A DNA stretch of 64,000 nt from Krasilnikovia cinnamomea (GCF_004217545.1 NZ_SHKY01000001.1:1674001-1738000), one strand, 5' to 3'; shown: positions 52,901 through 62,204, counted from the stretch's first letter. The notes: generated by a model not told the origin, from the letters alone. Program-made: numbers and translations.

Positions 52901-53496
52901 CGCAGCTCGGCGGTGAGGTCGGTGAGCCGGTTCAGGTTGGTCTGCATCGCGTCGAGCTTGCGCAGCGCCTTCTCTTTGCGCTTGCGGTGCTTGAGGACCC
53001 CGGCCGCCTCCTCGATGAAGGCGCGGCGGTCCTCCGGCTTGGCGTGCAGCATCGCGTCGAGGCGGCCCTGGCCGACGATGATGTGCATCTCCCGGCCGAT
53101 GCCGGAGTCGCTGAGCAGCTCCTGGATGTCGAGCAGCCGGCACTGGCTGCCGTTGATCTCGTACTCGCTCTCGCCGGAGCGGAACATCCGGCGGGTGATC
53201 GACACCTCGGTGTAGTCGATGGGCAGGGCGCCGTCGCCGTTGTCGATCGTGAGGGTCACCTCGGCCCGGCCGAGCGGGGCGCGCCCGGCGGTACCGGCGA
53301 AGATGACGTCCTCCATCTTGCCGCCGCGCAGTGCCTTGGCGCCCTGCTCGCCGAGGACCCAGGCGATGGCGTCGACGACGTTGGACTTGCCGGAGCCGTT
53401 GGGGCCCACCACGCAGGTGATGCCCGGCTCCAGCCGCAACGTCGTCGCGGAGGCGAAGGACTTGAAGCCCTTGACCGTCAGGCTCTTGAGGTGCAC
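49915..53496 (-). CDS. smc: Chromosome segregation ATPase SMC
   Basis: A 1193-residue SMC protein. Head: GPNGSGKSN (about 31-39), with the signature LLSGGERSLTAVAM (about 1098) and Walker B YIMDEVEAALDD (about 1122). Two long coiled coils flank a hinge at about 500-660 (VIGCPDAIRPALHRAL region). GTG at 53496 (first codons HLKSLTVKGFKSF). It condenses and separates the origin regions with ScpAB. An antisense frame of similar length is not a gene. Confidence 0.97.
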   Translation of the reverse strand: MHLKSLTVKGFKSFASATTLRLEPGITCVVGPNGSGKSNVVDAIAWVLGEQGAKALRGGKMEDVIFAGTAGRAPLGRAEVTLTIDNGDGALPIDYTEVSITRRMFRSGESEYEINGSQCRLLDIQELLSDSGIGREMHIIVGQGRLDAMLHAKPEDRRAFIEEAAGVLKHRKRKEKALRKLDAMQTNLNRLTDLTAELRRQLKPLGRQAEVARRAAGIQSDLRDARLRLLADDLHTLRTTLDKEIADESAMRERRQQVEDENHEVQRWLADLEAAHAEDAPLLAAAQDTWYKLSALQERFRSTEQLASERMRHLSATADEERPGRDPEQLVAEAERVREQEQELRDALTEDQMRLAEAIEHRQELERQLHAAEGALRTAAKAIADRREGLAKLTGQVNAARARTEGAAEEIERLAAAHTDAFGRAQAAQAEVDAVAAESTEADRDNADLDARHAEAVAAHDRAAAVAKELSDAERAAEKDAASWKAREEALALGLQRKDGAGALLGKAAEVPGLLGSLASMLTVAPGHEAALAAALGGLADAVALTGIDEAVEAMRTLKIADAGRASLVVAGPAAPGMQGSLDALRPALPDGAVWAPDVIGCPDAIRPALHRALRDVVLVPDLAAATALVAGNAEFRAVTPDGDVLGAYAAAGGSGKQTSYLEVQAAVDEARASREVAEQAIGELAERLAEARAEVAERKQAVDVAAAAKRAAEGERNAAARRLAELGAAARSAQAETERLGAARSKAEAARDGDLTRLAELEERLRLAEATPIDEEPSTEDRDQLAALVPQARQNEMEVRLAVRTAEERVASIAGRADSLLRQATAERQARERAAARRAARARGAQIARAVAMGAAEALQRVAVSLAAAVETRDELARARTAREAELQEVRATAKRLLAELERLTNEVHRDEVARAEQRLRIEQLEAKAAEDFSLDVDTLIGEYGPDQWVPPTQAEVTAAEAAGEPEPSPVPYHRPTQEKRANKAERDLALLGKVNPLALEEFAALEERFKFLSDQLEDLKETRKDLLTVVKDVDDRILEVFTSAFEDTAREFQTVFQVLFPGGEGRLVLTDPEDMLTTGVEVEARPPGKKIKRLSLLSGGERSLTAVAMLCAIFRARPSPFYIMDEVEAALDDVNLGRLITLFHQLREKSQLLIITHQKRTMEVADALYGVTMRAGVTQVISQRLNHPAED

Positions 53497-53670
53497 GGAT
53501 CTCCGAGGGTCGGCGGTGCAGGCTGCTCCGCTGCAGGGTACCCGGCGTGGCAGGTGGGTACGCATTCGCCGCGCTCAGCGCCCGGGAGCCGGGCGAAAAC
53601 CGGAGGAGAACACGGCATGAACCCCGGCGCACCGGGCATCAAGCGGGTGCACCGGGCGGCGTGGCACCCG

Positions 53671-53706
53671 AAAAAGAATGCGCGCCGCCACGGGGTGGAG
53701 GCGCGC
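53671..53706 (-). terminator. Intrinsic terminator with T-tract
   Basis: GCGCGCC (53680-53686) pairs with GGCGCGC (53700-53706), and CCAC/GTGG inside extend the stem. On the transcribed strand a T-tract (complement of AAAAA, 53671-53675) follows. It ends the small coiled-coil gene, 67 bases past its stop. Confidence 0.8.
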
Positions 53707-53772
53707 TGCTGCGATATGCGTTTGTAGTGCGAGGGGATGTGAAGCGCCGGTTCGCGGCGCCCGGGGTGAAGC

Positions 53773-53967
53773 TCAGGTCAGCGCCGGCTCGGTCAGCCGC
53801 AGAATGTCGTCCGCCTCGGCGGCTGCCGCCGCGAGCCGGTCATTCTCCGCCCGGAGGCGGGTGACCTCGAACTCCAGAGCCTGCACCCTGGAACGCAGTC
53901 GGGTGACCTCGTCGAGCAGGCGCCGGTCGGGCGCCGCACCTACGTGGCCGTAGAGGGCCTTCGCCAT
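53773..53967 (-). CDS. Small coiled-coil protein
   Basis: A 64-residue protein. MAKALYGHVGAAPDRRLLDE, then a heptad-like helix (VTRLRSRVQALEFEVTRLRA). Similar short proteins are common in actinobacteria (from memory) and lack a known function. Ribosome site AGGAG precedes ATG 53967, and a perfect 15-base palindrome lies just upstream. Confidence 0.75.
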   Translation of the reverse strand: MAKALYGHVGAAPDRRLLDEVTRLRSRVQALEFEVTRLRAENDRLAAAAAEADDILRLTEPALT

Positions 53968-53981
53968 GTTGGACTCCTAGT

Positions 53982-53996
53982 GAGACGCTGCGTCTC
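53982..53996. promoter_or_regulatory. Perfect 15-base palindrome GAGACGCTGCGTCTC
   Basis: Seven-base arms around a single T, beginning 14 bases upstream of the ATG at 53967, immediately before its AGGAG. It could be an operator or hide/expose the ribosome site as an mRNA hairpin. Confidence 0.55.
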
Positions 53997-54081
53997 TATT
54001 CAAGCGCTGCCGGAAAGCCGGCCATACGCGCGCCCAGCGAAAAACGCACCTACACTCACGGGCACGCGTGAGCGCAGTATC

Positions 54082-54113
54082 CTGCACCTCATTGAACTTG
54101 CTGTAAGGTGCAG
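54082..54113. repeat. Inverted repeat CTGCACCT ... AGGTGCAG
   Basis: Perfect eight-base arms (54082-54089, 54106-54113) around a 16-base spacer containing TTGAAC. May be a regulatory site for either divergent gene. Confidence 0.45.
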
Positions 54114-54337
54114 ATCCCTCACGCCCAGTACACAACTGGGCACAAGCGGGCGCGACTGGCGACAGGTCCTATAGTCCGCCGATCCCCACGCTGCGTCAAG
54201 CCGTGGGCTGCGTGGCACCGCACATGAACAGAGTGAATCACGCCACGCCGGCCACCCATTAGCGGGACTTAAAACCTTTCTTAGGCGGTTTGCCGCTCGG
54301 CGCCCCGATTGCTTACCGTCACCGGGGTCGAAGTGTT

Positions 54338-54355
54338 TCGATCTTCGAGGATCGA
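54338..54355. repeat. Inverted repeat TCGATC ... GATCGA
   Basis: Six-base arms around TTCGAG. Probably an RNA hairpin in the leader of the gene at 54624. Confidence 0.4.
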
Positions 54356-54411
54356 GGCCACCGCGACCCCCCGGGCGGGTGCGGCCCCCGATGGCCGTTG
54401 CCGCCTCCAGC

Positions 54412-54439
54412 GCCGGGTGCCAGTGGCGGGGCACCCGGC
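54412..54439. repeat. Ten-base-arm hairpin in the leader region
   Basis: GCCGGGTGCC (54412-54421) and GGCACCCGGC (54430-54439), perfect, with an eight-base loop. A CCCGGC/GCCGGG stem follows at once (about 54457-54476). They lie 185 bases upstream of the glycosyltransferase start. Confidence 0.55.
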
Positions 54440-54623
54440 TTCTGACTCCCCGGCATCCGCTCAGCGCCGGGCAGGGTGGCATTCCTAGGACGGAATCGTC
54501 CCAAAACGCACAAAGAGTCCGCAATCTGGTCGTCTTAGCGACAAAGTCCCGTTACTTTTCGGCGCTGTGTCGTTCTGTCCTTCGTGATATCGCCCCCGTC
54601 GCGCCCACGGTGCTGAGCCGGGC

Positions 54624-56120
54624 ATGCGCATCTGTCTGCTCACCGGGGGCGGGTACCCGTACCGGCGTGACGCGCTCGGCGGATGGTGCCGCGGCCTCGT
54701 CGAGGGCCTGAGCCAGCGCACCTTCGAGCTGCTGACGATCACCGACCGGGAGCCGCCGGGAGCACCCGCGTACCCGCTGCCCGGCAACGTGGCCTCCGCC
54801 CGCGCCGTCGTCCTCGGCCGGGGCGAACCCCGCCGCGGTGACGGCGACGGCGTCGCGGCCGTGCTGCTCTGCCGCGGCCTGATGGGCGAACCCGGCCACG
54901 CCGACCCCCTCTTCGCCGACGGGCTGCGCCGCCTGGTCCGGCACGTCGACGCCGACCCCGAGGGCCCCGCCGACGACCCGCTCGGCGGGGTGTCCCTGGC
55001 CGAGGCCCTGCTCGACGCGTGGAAGGCCGAACGCTCCGGCCCGCCCGGCACGGACCGGCTCCCGTTGCCCCGCCTCAGCCTGCGCGACGCCCGTACCGCC
55101 GCGACGCTGCTGCGGCACGCCGCCCGCCCCCTCGGGGTGGCGGCGCCCGAGGTCGACCTCGTGCACTGCGTCGGCGGCACCACCCCGCTGCTGGCCGCGC
55201 TCGCCGCGCGCTGGCGCACCGGCACCCCGATGCTGCTCACCGAGGCGCGGGCGGTGATGGGACGGCTGCGGCCCACCGAGGAACGGCTCTCCCCCACGGT
55301 CCGCACCGTGCTGCGCCGGTTCCGCCACGCCGTGGCCCGCACCGGGTACGCCGAGGCGGGGCTCATCGCGCCGCTGAGCGCGTACCACCACGGGTGGGCG
55401 TTGCGGCACGGGGCCAGCCCCACCCGGCTCGTACCCGTCCCGGCGGGGGTGGACCCCATGGACTTCCCGGCCGCCCCGGAGCCGGACACCGAACCCGCGC
55501 TGGTCTGGGCCGGGACGGGCGGTCCGGACAGCGGGATCGTCCCGCTGCTCGACGGGTACGCCGCGGTGGTGGCCGCGGTGCCCGGCACGGTGCTGCACCT
55601 GGTCGGGGTGACCGGCGCGCACGAGGACCACTGCGCCGAACGGATCGAACGCAGCGGGCTCGGCCGCGCCGTACGCCTGCACCCGCTGCCCGCCGACCCG
55701 CGCGACCGGTACGCGGCGGGTCACGTCGTCGTGCACCTGCCCGGCCCGGCCGACCCGCCGTACACGTTGATCGAGGCCATGATGTCCGGCCGCGCCGTGG
55801 TCGGCGTCGACGTCGGACCCGTCGCCGAGACGCTCGGCGACGCGGGCGTCCTCGTGCCCGCCGACGACCCGGCGGCGCTGGCCGAGGCCTGCGTCGCGCT
55901 GCTGCGCGAACCGGCGCGGCGCCGGGCGCTCGGGGACGCCGCCCGGCGCCGCGCGCTGGCCTGCTTCACCACCGACCGCGTGGTGCGGGCCTACGACGCG
56001 CTCTACACCGACCTGGCGGCGCCGCCACCCGCCCCCGTCTTCGAGCTGGCCCTCGCGGTGCCCGCCCCGCGTACCGCCCGGCCCGCCACGCTGCGCTGGC
56101 TGGCCCGCGAACAGCGGTGA
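54624..56120 (+). CDS. PelF-like GT4 glycosyltransferase (DUF3492)
   Basis: A 498-residue protein. MRICLLTGGGYPYRRDALGGWC opens like PelF/DUF3492 enzymes, which act in Pel-type polysaccharide synthesis. The central acceptor domain has HCVGGTTPLLAALAARW, the C-terminal donor domain VPAGVDPMDF, VWAGTGGPDSGIVPLL, VHLPGPADPPYTLIEAMMSG (ExxxxxxxE-like). It overlaps the next frame by a GTGA. No other pel gene is nearby. Confidence 0.88.
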   Translation: MRICLLTGGGYPYRRDALGGWCRGLVEGLSQRTFELLTITDREPPGAPAYPLPGNVASARAVVLGRGEPRRGDGDGVAAVLLCRGLMGEPGHADPLFADGLRRLVRHVDADPEGPADDPLGGVSLAEALLDAWKAERSGPPGTDRLPLPRLSLRDARTAATLLRHAARPLGVAAPEVDLVHCVGGTTPLLAALAARWRTGTPMLLTEARAVMGRLRPTEERLSPTVRTVLRRFRHAVARTGYAEAGLIAPLSAYHHGWALRHGASPTRLVPVPAGVDPMDFPAAPEPDTEPALVWAGTGGPDSGIVPLLDGYAAVVAAVPGTVLHLVGVTGAHEDHCAERIERSGLGRAVRLHPLPADPRDRYAAGHVVVHLPGPADPPYTLIEAMMSGRAVVGVDVGPVAETLGDAGVLVPADDPAALAEACVALLREPARRRALGDAARRRALACFTTDRVVRAYDALYTDLAAPPPAPVFELALAVPAPRTARPATLRWLAREQR

Positions 56121-56191
56121 CCGAGTTTCACCAGCACAACCCAGCCCCGGACCGCCAATCCGGACCGCCGCCCGAGAACCGGAGGATGCCC

Positions 56192-56779
56192 GTGAAGACC
56201 CTCTTCCCCCCGTACGCGCACCCGTCGCCCGAGCTCGAACTGGACGCCGAGACCTGGCTCGTGCAGGAACGGCCCGGCGAACGGGGCACCGCCCACCAGG
56301 TGCTGGGCCGCATCGACCTGGACTGGGGCAGCCGGTCGCTGGCCGACGTGCTGGCCGCGGTGGACGCCTGGCGCGGCGACGGGGTCGAGGGGCTGTTCCT
56401 GGACCGGGCCCCGGCCGGGCCGGGCGGGGTCGGCCCGGTCGCGCTGACCATCCGGCTGGCCGCCCGGCGCGGGCTGCACCGGGTGGTGCTCAATCCGGGC
56501 GTGCCCACCCACCCGCTCTACCGCGACCTGGGCGTACGCATCTGCACCTTCGACGGGTCGTGGACGGCGTACCAGGGGTGGGCCGGGGACGGGGCCCGGC
56601 CCGGCGACGGCCACCTCGTGCACGGCGTGCCGCCGCAACTGCTCACCGCGGCGCGGCGGCTCATGGGTCGCCGGGGTGCCGGATTCGGGCTGGCCACGGA
56701 CGCCAGCCCGCCGGTCACCGAGGAGTCCGCCGAGGACGAGGCTGACAGCGCGGACAGCTGTACGACGAGCGGTTCATGA
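56192..56779 (+). CDS. Small protein resembling spherulin-4-like barrel domains
   Basis: A 195-residue protein without a signal peptide. [44 protein letters not shown] and [15 protein letters not shown] recall the spherulin-4/GH-like fold, a weak match. The GTG at 56192 has GGAGG six bases upstream; a coupled GTG at 56117 is also possible. It follows the PelF-like gene, so a glycan-related role is inferred. Its end overlaps mutM by 65 bases. Confidence 0.6.
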   Translation: MKTLFPPYAHPSPELELDAETWLVQERPGERGTAHQVLGRIDLDWGSRSLADVLAAVDAWRGDGVEGLFLDRAPAGPGGVGPVALTIRLAARRGLHRVVLNPGVPTHPLYRDLGVRICTFDGSWTAYQGWAGDGARPGDGHLVHGVPPQLLTAARRLMGRRGAGFGLATDASPPVTEESAEDEADSADSCTTSGS

Positions 56780-57569
56780 ACTGCTCCCGGCGGATCGCCG
56801 TGCCGCACCGGTGGCACGGCAACCCCTCCCGCCCGTACGCGTCGAGCGAGCGGTCGAAGTAGCCGCTCTCGCCGTTGACGTTGACGTAGAGCGCGTCGAA
56901 GCTGGTGCCGCCCGCCACGATCGCCTCGCGCAGCACGTCCCGGACGTGCCCGAGCAGCCGGCGGGCGGCCGGGCCGGTCAGCGCGTCCGCCGCCCGGGCG
57001 CCGTGCAGCCGGGCACGCCACAACGCCTCGTCGGCGTAGATGTTGCCCACCCCCGAGAGCAGCGTCTGATCCAGCAGCGCGCGTTTGACCTCGGTGCGCT
57101 TGCGGCGCAGCGCCGCCACGAAGTCCTCGTCGGAGAAGAGCGGGTCCAGCGGGTCGCGGGCGATGTGCGCGATCTCGCCGGGCAGCACCGCACCGCCCTC
57201 GGACACGGCCAGCCCGCCGAACGTGCGCTGGTCCACGAAGCGCAGCTGCGCGCCGCCGTCGGTGAACGTGAACCGGACCCGCAGGTGGGTCTCGTCCGGG
57301 GCGTCGGCGGGCTGCAGCAGCAGCTGCCCGCTCATGCCGAGGTGGCCGACGATCGCGTCGCCGGAGTCCAGCGGCAGCCACAGGTACTTGCCGCGCCGCG
57401 ACACCCCGGTCACCGTCCGGCCGGTCAGCACCGCCGCGAAATGGGCGTCGCCGGGCAGGTGGCGGCGGATCGCGCGTGGGTGGCGCACCTCCACCGAGGC
57501 GATGGTCCGGCCGGTCACCCAGGTGTCGAGTCCCTGCCGGACGGTCTCGACCTCGGGCAGCTCCGGCAC
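56715..57569 (-). CDS. mutM: Formamidopyrimidine-DNA glycosylase
   Basis: A 284-residue Fpg. [10 protein letters not shown] provides the catalytic Pro2 and Glu3. [10 protein letters not shown], the helix-two-turn-helix around [20 protein letters not shown], and the zinc finger [12 protein letters not shown] with CPRC are intact. It removes 8-oxoguanine and ring-opened purines. GTG start at 57569. The order rnc-(membrane gene)-mutM is typical of actinobacteria. Confidence 0.97.
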   Translation of the reverse strand: MPELPEVETVRQGLDTWVTGRTIASVEVRHPRAIRRHLPGDAHFAAVLTGRTVTGVSRRGKYLWLPLDSGDAIVGHLGMSGQLLLQPADAPDETHLRVRFTFTDGGAQLRFVDQRTFGGLAVSEGGAVLPGEIAHIARDPLDPLFSDEDFVAALRRKRTEVKRALLDQTLLSGVGNIYADEALWRARLHGARAADALTGPAARRLLGHVRDVLREAIVAGGTSFDALYVNVNGESGYFDRSLDAYGREGLPCHRCGTAIRREQFMNRSSYSCPRCQPRPRRTPR

Positions 57570-57586
57570 GTGCGCCCCTTCCGCGG

Positions 57587-58798
57587 CTAGAGGGTGTAGG
57601 GCCAGACGACGACCAGGTAGGCGCCGTACCACAGCCCGAAGGCGGCCCAGGCCGTGATCGCCAGCACCGCGACCCGGGGCCGGGCGCGGGCCGCCGCGAC
57701 CACCGCGGGCAGCAGCGTCAAGAGTACGGGCAGCAGCAGCCGTGGCTTGGAGTGGTAGAAGCCCGCCTGGCCGTAGACGAGCACCATCGCCACGACCCCG
57801 TACACGGCCAGCGGCAGCCAGGGCCGACCGGCCAGGCCCATCGCGGCCGCGCCGAGCGCCACCAGCAGCAGCAGTGCCACGCTCACGGGGATCCAGCCGT
57901 CGCCGCTGCTGAGCGTGCGGCCGACGAACGCGACCGTGCTCTCGCCGTAGTCGAAGGACGTGCCCCAGCCCGCGGTCTGGATCCGGAACCACGCGGAGGC
58001 GTCACCCACCCGCAGACCCACCCAGCCGAGGTACGCGGGCACCCCCGCCAGCGCCAGCAGGGCGGCACCGACCGGCATCCACCACCGCCGCCGGGCGTCC
58101 GCGCGGCGCAGTTCCAGCAGCGCCGCCACCGCCAGCGCCAGCGCCGCCGCGGCGCCGGTCGGGCGGGTCAGCGCGGCGCCGAGCCCCAGCAGGCCGGCCA
58201 CCCACCACACCCGGCGGTGCGCGGCCACCAGCATCCCCGCCACCAGCGCCAGGAACAGGCTTTCCGAGTACGCCATGGACAGCACGACGGACACCGGGGC
58301 GGAGCAGCAGATCGCGACAAGTGCCCAGCCGGCGCGGCGGCCGTACAGGCTGGTGCCGAGCAGGTGCAGCGCGACCGCCGCACCCACCGACGCGACCCAG
58401 CTCACCGCGATCGCCGCGGTGGGGGCTTCGAGGCCGAGGGCGGCCAGGCCCCGGATCAGCATCGGGTACAGCGGGAAGAACGCCAGTTCGTTGCCCTGGA
58501 GCTGGCCGTCGTCGCCGTACGTGTAGCCGTGCGGGTAACCGCGCACCGCGACCCGCAGGAACCAGCCGGCGTCCCAGACCAGCAGGCGGCCGCGCAGGCC
58601 GACCCCGTCGTCGGCGGCCGCGCCGAGCCACAGCAGCATGACCAGCTGGCCGACGCGGGTCAGCGCGAGGATGCCCACCGCGACGCCGACCCCCCGCCAG
58701 CGGCCGGCCCTGGCCCACAGGCCCGGCGCCGGTTCGGTGGCGGTGGTGTCGCTGGGCGGCGCGGTCCCGCCGGTCGTTTCGTCGGCCACCACGCTCAC
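57587..58798 (-). CDS. Polytopic mannosyltransferase-like membrane protein (PIG-V/GT-C type)
   Basis: A 403-residue protein with about nine membrane helices. [20 protein letters not shown] in the first loop and [20 protein letters not shown] fit the PIG-V family of mannosyltransferases. The GTG at 58798 overlaps rnc by four bases (GTGA). It would use polyprenyl-phosphate mannose outside the membrane. Confidence 0.85.
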   Translation of the reverse strand: MSVVADETTGGTAPPSDTTATEPAPGLWARAGRWRGVGVAVGILALTRVGQLVMLLWLGAAADDGVGLRGRLLVWDAGWFLRVAVRGYPHGYTYGDDGQLQGNELAFFPLYPMLIRGLAALGLEAPTAAIAVSWVASVGAAVALHLLGTSLYGRRAGWALVAICCSAPVSVVLSMAYSESLFLALVAGMLVAAHRRVWWVAGLLGLGAALTRPTGAAAALALAVAALLELRRADARRRWWMPVGAALLALAGVPAYLGWVGLRVGDASAWFRIQTAGWGTSFDYGESTVAFVGRTLSSGDGWIPVSVALLLLVALGAAAMGLAGRPWLPLAVYGVVAMVLVYGQAGFYHSKPRLLLPVLLTLLPAVVAAARARPRVAVLAITAWAAFGLWYGAYLVVVWPYTL

Positions 58799-59706
58799 CG
58801 TTGCGCGCCGTCTCCGGCCGTCGTCCCGCCCGCAGCCGTCGCGTCGGCGCGGGCGCTCGGCTGGTCGCCGTTCCCGTCTGCCCGGGAGGCCGACCGGTCG
58901 CCGGTTCCGTCGGCGCGGGCCGCTGATGCGGCCTCGGTGTGGGCCGGGGACGCGTGGCCGCCGCCGGCCACGGCGGGTGGCGGGGGCTGCGCCTCGGCCC
59001 GCTCGGTCAGCGTGCGCCACGCCGCGGCGGCCGCGCGCTGCTCGGCCTGCTTCTTGCTGCGCCCGTCGGAGCCGCCGTACCGCTCGCCTGCCACCACGAC
59101 CCAGGCGGTGAACGTCTTGGCGTGGTCCGGACCGGAGTCGTCGATGAGGTAGTCCGGCACGCCCAGGCCGAGCGCGGCCGTCAGCTCCTGCAGGCTGGTC
59201 TTCCAATCCAGGGCCGCGCCCCGCCCCGCCGACTCGGCCATCAGCGGATCGAACAGCCGGTGGATCACCTCGGCGGCGGCGTCCAGCCCGTGCTCCAGGT
59301 AGATCGCCCCGAGCAGCGCCTCCAGGGTGTCCGCCAGGATGCTGGCCTTGTCCCGGCCGCCGGTGGTCTCCTCACCCTTGCCGAGCAGCAGGTGCGGGCC
59401 CAGTCCCTGCGGGCCCAGCGACCGGGCGACGTCGGCCAGCGCGTGCATGTTGACCACGCTGGCACGCAGCTTGGCGAGCTGCCCCTCGGGCAGGTCGGGG
59501 TGGTTGTGGAACAGCGCCGAGGTGATCACCACGCCGAGCACCGAGTCGCCGAGGAACTCCAGGCGCTCGTTGGTGGGCAGCCCCCCGTTCTCGTACGCGT
59601 ACGAGCGGTGGGTCAGGGCACGCCCCAGGAGTTCGGGGTCGAGAGTCACCCCGAATGCCTCCTCCAGTGGCGCGGTGGACGGCCGGCGACGCTTCTCATT
59701 TGTCAT
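58795..59706 (-). CDS. rnc: Ribonuclease III with repetitive C-terminal tail
   Basis: A 303-residue RNase III. RNase domain with [20 protein letters not shown] (catalytic signature) and [15 protein letters not shown]; dsRNA-binding domain at about 170-240 with [14 protein letters not shown] and [13 protein letters not shown]. Beyond ~240 a tail of about 60 residues holds three loose repeats of ARADGTGD type. The overlap with plsX is 11 bases. Confidence 0.95.
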   Translation of the reverse strand: MTNEKRRRPSTAPLEEAFGVTLDPELLGRALTHRSYAYENGGLPTNERLEFLGDSVLGVVITSALFHNHPDLPEGQLAKLRASVVNMHALADVARSLGPQGLGPHLLLGKGEETTGGRDKASILADTLEALLGAIYLEHGLDAAAEVIHRLFDPLMAESAGRGAALDWKTSLQELTAALGLGVPDYLIDDSGPDHAKTFTAWVVVAGERYGGSDGRSKKQAEQRAAAAAWRTLTERAEAQPPPPAVAGGGHASPAHTEAASAARADGTGDRSASRADGNGDQPSARADATAAGGTTAGDGAQR

Positions 59707-60796
59707 GTGTCACCTCGCTGAGCGGGATCATTGCGGCGATGGCCGCCACGGCGGCACGGCGATGCAGGGTGGCCGCCAGGGCGATGCCCGCGGCCAGGTC
59801 GTCGGGGCCGGCGGCACCGTGGCACACCACGACGGTGCCCGCGACGCCGAGCAGGACCGCGGCCCGGGGCGGCGGGTCGTCGGCGGCCGACGCGGTGGTG
59901 GGCGGGCCCGCCAGCGCGTACGCGGTCTCCAGCCCCTTGAGCAGGATGTTCCCGGTGAAGCCGTCCGTCACCACGACGTCGGCGCCCGCGCCGTGCACCA
60001 CGTCGTTGCCCTCGACCAGACCGACGTAGCGGGCCCCGGCGGGCAGGCTCAGTCCGGCCAGCACGGCGGGGGCGTCGCGGCGCAGCCGGTCGCCCTTGCC
60101 GCGTTCGGTGCCGATGGTGAGCAGCCCGACCCGGGGCCGGTCGGCGCCGTGCACGCTGGCCGCGTACGCGGCGCCGAGCTGGGCGTGCATGCCGAGGGTC
60201 TGCTCGTCCGGGTCGACCGAGGCGCCCACGTCGAGCAGCACCAGCCGCCCCGCGACCGTGGGCAGGACGGCGGCCAGGGCGGGCCGGCGTACCCCCGGCC
60301 AGCGGCCCAGACCGAGCGCCGCTGAGGTGACCGTGGCACCGGTGTTGCCCGCCGACACGATCGCGTCGGCCTGGCCCTGCGCAACCGCGAGGACGGCCGC
60401 GCGCACCCCGGACTCGACCCAGCTCTCGGCGGGTGCGGCGGGACCCGATCGGGCGCCGGAACCTCTCCGGCGGGCCAGGTCGGGGCGGTCGCCCGGGGTG
60501 AGGGTGCGTACCCGGGCACGGTCGGCCGGTGGCAACGCGGCAGTCGCCTCGCCGGCCGCATCGAGCGGGCCGACGAGCAGAAGCTGGAGGGCCGGGTCGG
60601 CCTGACAGGCGCGCAGAGCGCCGTCAACCACGACGGCGGGAGCATGGTCCCCGCCGAGGAGGTCGACGGCGATCCGCGCGGTGCCCGTCTCCGGGGCAGC
60701 GTCGGCGGGGGTTCCCCCACCGACGTGCCCGGGATCCGGGGCACCGGGCGATCGCCGTCGCTCAGGCGCGACCCGCCCGGTGTCCGGGCGTGTCAC
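59696..60796 (-). CDS. plsX: Phosphate acyltransferase PlsX
   Basis: A 366-residue PlsX that makes acyl-phosphate from acyl-ACP for phospholipid synthesis. After a ~40-residue extension, [20 protein letters not shown] starts the core, with [40 protein letters not shown] and [12 protein letters not shown]. Start GTG/ATG at 60796. It follows rpmF by 10 bases. Confidence 0.95.
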   Translation of the reverse strand: MTRPDTGRVAPERRRSPGAPDPGHVGGGTPADAAPETGTARIAVDLLGGDHAPAVVVDGALRACQADPALQLLLVGPLDAAGEATAALPPADRARVRTLTPGDRPDLARRRGSGARSGPAAPAESWVESGVRAAVLAVAQGQADAIVSAGNTGATVTSAALGLGRWPGVRRPALAAVLPTVAGRLVLLDVGASVDPDEQTLGMHAQLGAAYAASVHGADRPRVGLLTIGTERGKGDRLRRDAPAVLAGLSLPAGARYVGLVEGNDVVHGAGADVVVTDGFTGNILLKGLETAYALAGPPTTASAADDPPPRAAVLLGVAGTVVVCHGAAGPDDLAAGIALAATLHRRAAVAAIAAMIPLSEVTHDK

Positions 60797-60806
60797 TCCT
60801 GGCGAC

Positions 60807-60980
60807 TCAGACCTCGAGGACCTGACGGCCGTTGTAGGTGCCGCAGACCGAGCAGGCGGCGTGCGGCAGCTTCGGCGACTTGCACTGGGGGCAGGCCACG
60901 GTCGAGACCGCGGTCGCCTTCCAGTTCGCCCGGCGCGAACGGGTGTTGCTGCGCGACATCTTGCGCTTGGGGACGGCCAC
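60807..60980 (-). CDS. rpmF: 50S ribosomal protein L32
   Basis: A 57-residue L32, found by direct translation. It begins [20 protein letters not shown] and has a zinc ribbon CPQC ... CSVC, so it is the zinc-binding (C+) type. GTG at 60980 has AGGAG at 60989-60993. It lies between the DUF177 gene and plsX, the common bacterial order. Confidence 0.96.
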   Translation of the reverse strand: MAVPKRKMSRSNTRSRRANWKATAVSTVACPQCKSPKLPHAACSVCGTYNGRQVLEV

Positions 60981-60985
60981 GGTTC

Positions 60986-61579
60986 CTACTCCTCGATCCG
61001 GTGTTGCTGGTGTTGCGGCGAAGCCGCCTCTGGCAAATTACGCAAAGCGGCCCAGCGGGGGTCCACGTCCTCGTGGCCGTGACCGGCCGGGAGGTCGTCG
61101 AGATGCACCCCGCACTCGGGGCACAACCCTGGGCAGTCCGGCCGGCAGACCGGGTTCGTCGGCAGCATGAGCACCACCGCGTCCCGTACCGCCGGCTCCA
61201 GGTCGATCAGATCACCCTGCATCCGGCCGACCTCGTCGGAGTCCGTCGTCTCCTCCGTGGTGCTGTCCTCGTACGCGTACAGCTCCGCGATGGGTACGTC
61301 GAAGGTCTCGGTGATCGGGTTCAGGCAGCGCCCGCACTCGCCGGCCAGCGAGCCGCGCACGGCGCCGCTGACGTAGACCCCCTCGGAGACTGAGGTCAGC
61401 GTCAGGTCGAGTTCGAGGTCGGAGCCCTCGGGCACCTGGATCAGCTCCAGCCCGAGATCCACCGGGGCCGCGACCACCCGCTGAAGGGTACGCGTCGCAC
61501 CAGGCTGGCGCGGGAGTTTCGTCGTGTCGACGACCAGCGGCTGCCTGGGATCGAGGTGGTTCTGCGGATGCTTGGGCAT
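60986..61579 (-). CDS. DUF177 (YceD-like) protein
   Basis: A 197-residue YceD-family protein, implicated in 23S rRNA/ribosome metabolism and translationally linked to rpm[58 protein letters not shown] and [20 protein letters not shown] (Cys-rich) are typical. ATG at 61579. Longer in-frame starts are not supported. Confidence 0.94.
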   Translation of the reverse strand: MPKHPQNHLDPRQPLVVDTTKLPRQPGATRTLQRVVAAPVDLGLELIQVPEGSDLELDLTLTSVSEGVYVSGAVRGSLAGECGRCLNPITETFDVPIAELYAYEDSTTEETTDSDEVGRMQGDLIDLEPAVRDAVVLMLPTNPVCRPDCPGLCPECGVHLDDLPAGHGHEDVDPRWAALRNLPEAASPQHQQHRIEE

Positions 61580-61670
61580 GGTGGGGTGCTGGGCTGTCTT
61601 CAACCTGGGTGGTTTCGGCGGCTTGTTTCGGGCGTGCTGAAACTCCGGCCCGGGTGCAGGCCGACACGAA

Positions 61671-61701
61671 AGATTACCTGAGCAGCCGGCCGGACGTCGA
61701 A
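61671..61701 (-). promoter_or_regulatory. Candidate promoter for DUF177-rpmF-plsX
   Basis: On the gene strand: TTCGAC, 19 bases, TAATCT, 91 bases before the ATG at 61579. The -10 is good and the spacer is long. Confidence 0.35.
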
Positions 61702-61706
61702 CCGGG

Positions 61707-62204
61707 TCAGAACGGGAGGGGACGCTCGGCGTCCTCGCCCTGGAAGGTGCCGATCTCGCGCAGCGCGTGCATCTTGTCCCGGCCGCGCTCGATCGAGGCC
61801 AGGGCACGGGTGAGGAACTGCTCGAAATTGGCCAGGGCGGTGTCGACGTAGTCGTCGACCTCCTCGCGCAGCCGCTGCGCCTCGGAGCGCGCCTCGGCGA
61901 TGATCCGGGCCGCCTCGTGCTCGGCGGACACCGTGATCTCGTTGACGGAGACGAGCCGGGCGTGCTCGGTCTCCCCCTCGCTGATGATCCGGTCGGCCTC
62001 GCGCTTGCCCGCATCGATGATCTTGTCGCGCTCCTCCAGCAGCGCCACGGCCCGGCGGATGTCCCCCGGCAGTTCGGCGCGCAGCTCGTCGAGCAGGGCG
62101 ATCATCTCGGCGCGGTCGAACAGGAAATTGGTCCGCGACATGGGCACGGAGCGCGCGGCCTCCACCATGGCGATGATCTCGTCGATGCGGTCCAGCGGAT
62201 CCAC
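61707..62204 (-). CDS. SepIVA/DivIVA-like coiled-coil cell-division protein
   Basis: A 165-residue coiled-coil protein. MDPLDRIDEIIAMVEAARSV and PMSRTNFLFDRAEMIALLDE, then a long helix ending FLTRALASIERGRDKMHALR, match the SepIVA family beside DUF177-rnc in mycobacteria. The GTG at 62204 is chosen (AGGAG nine bases upstream); an in-frame GTG at 62231 gives nine more residues but lacks a ribosome site. Confidence 0.85.
   Translation of the reverse strand: MDPLDRIDEIIAMVEAARSVPMSRTNFLFDRAEMIALLDELRAELPGDIRRAVALLEERDKIIDAGKREADRIISEGETEHARLVSVNEITVSAEHEAARIIAEARSEAQRLREEVDDYVDTALANFEQFLTRALASIERGRDKMHALREIGTFQGEDAERPLPF

Larger units (their letters stand above)
53968..54623. other. Long structured intergenic region (656 bases)
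   Basis: No gene supported. It contains at least six stem-loops, listed separately where strong: 53982-53996, 54055-54072, 54082-54113, 54338-54355 and 54412-54439. AT-rich patches occur near 54180, 54270 and 54540. Both flanking genes start from it (divergent), so promoters and perhaps a structured leader for the gene at 54624 are expected. Confidence 0.6.

Noticed and set aside
49597..53727. A 1376-codon open frame on the + strand opposite smc
   Set aside because: Its sequence is Gly/Leu/Val-rich and mirrors the smc codons; smc is unmistakable on the other strand. GC-rich antisense frames are often open.
57476..59152. A 558-codon + strand frame opposite the PIG-V-like gene and rnc
   Set aside because: Low-complexity Gln/Arg/His-rich shadow of two real genes.
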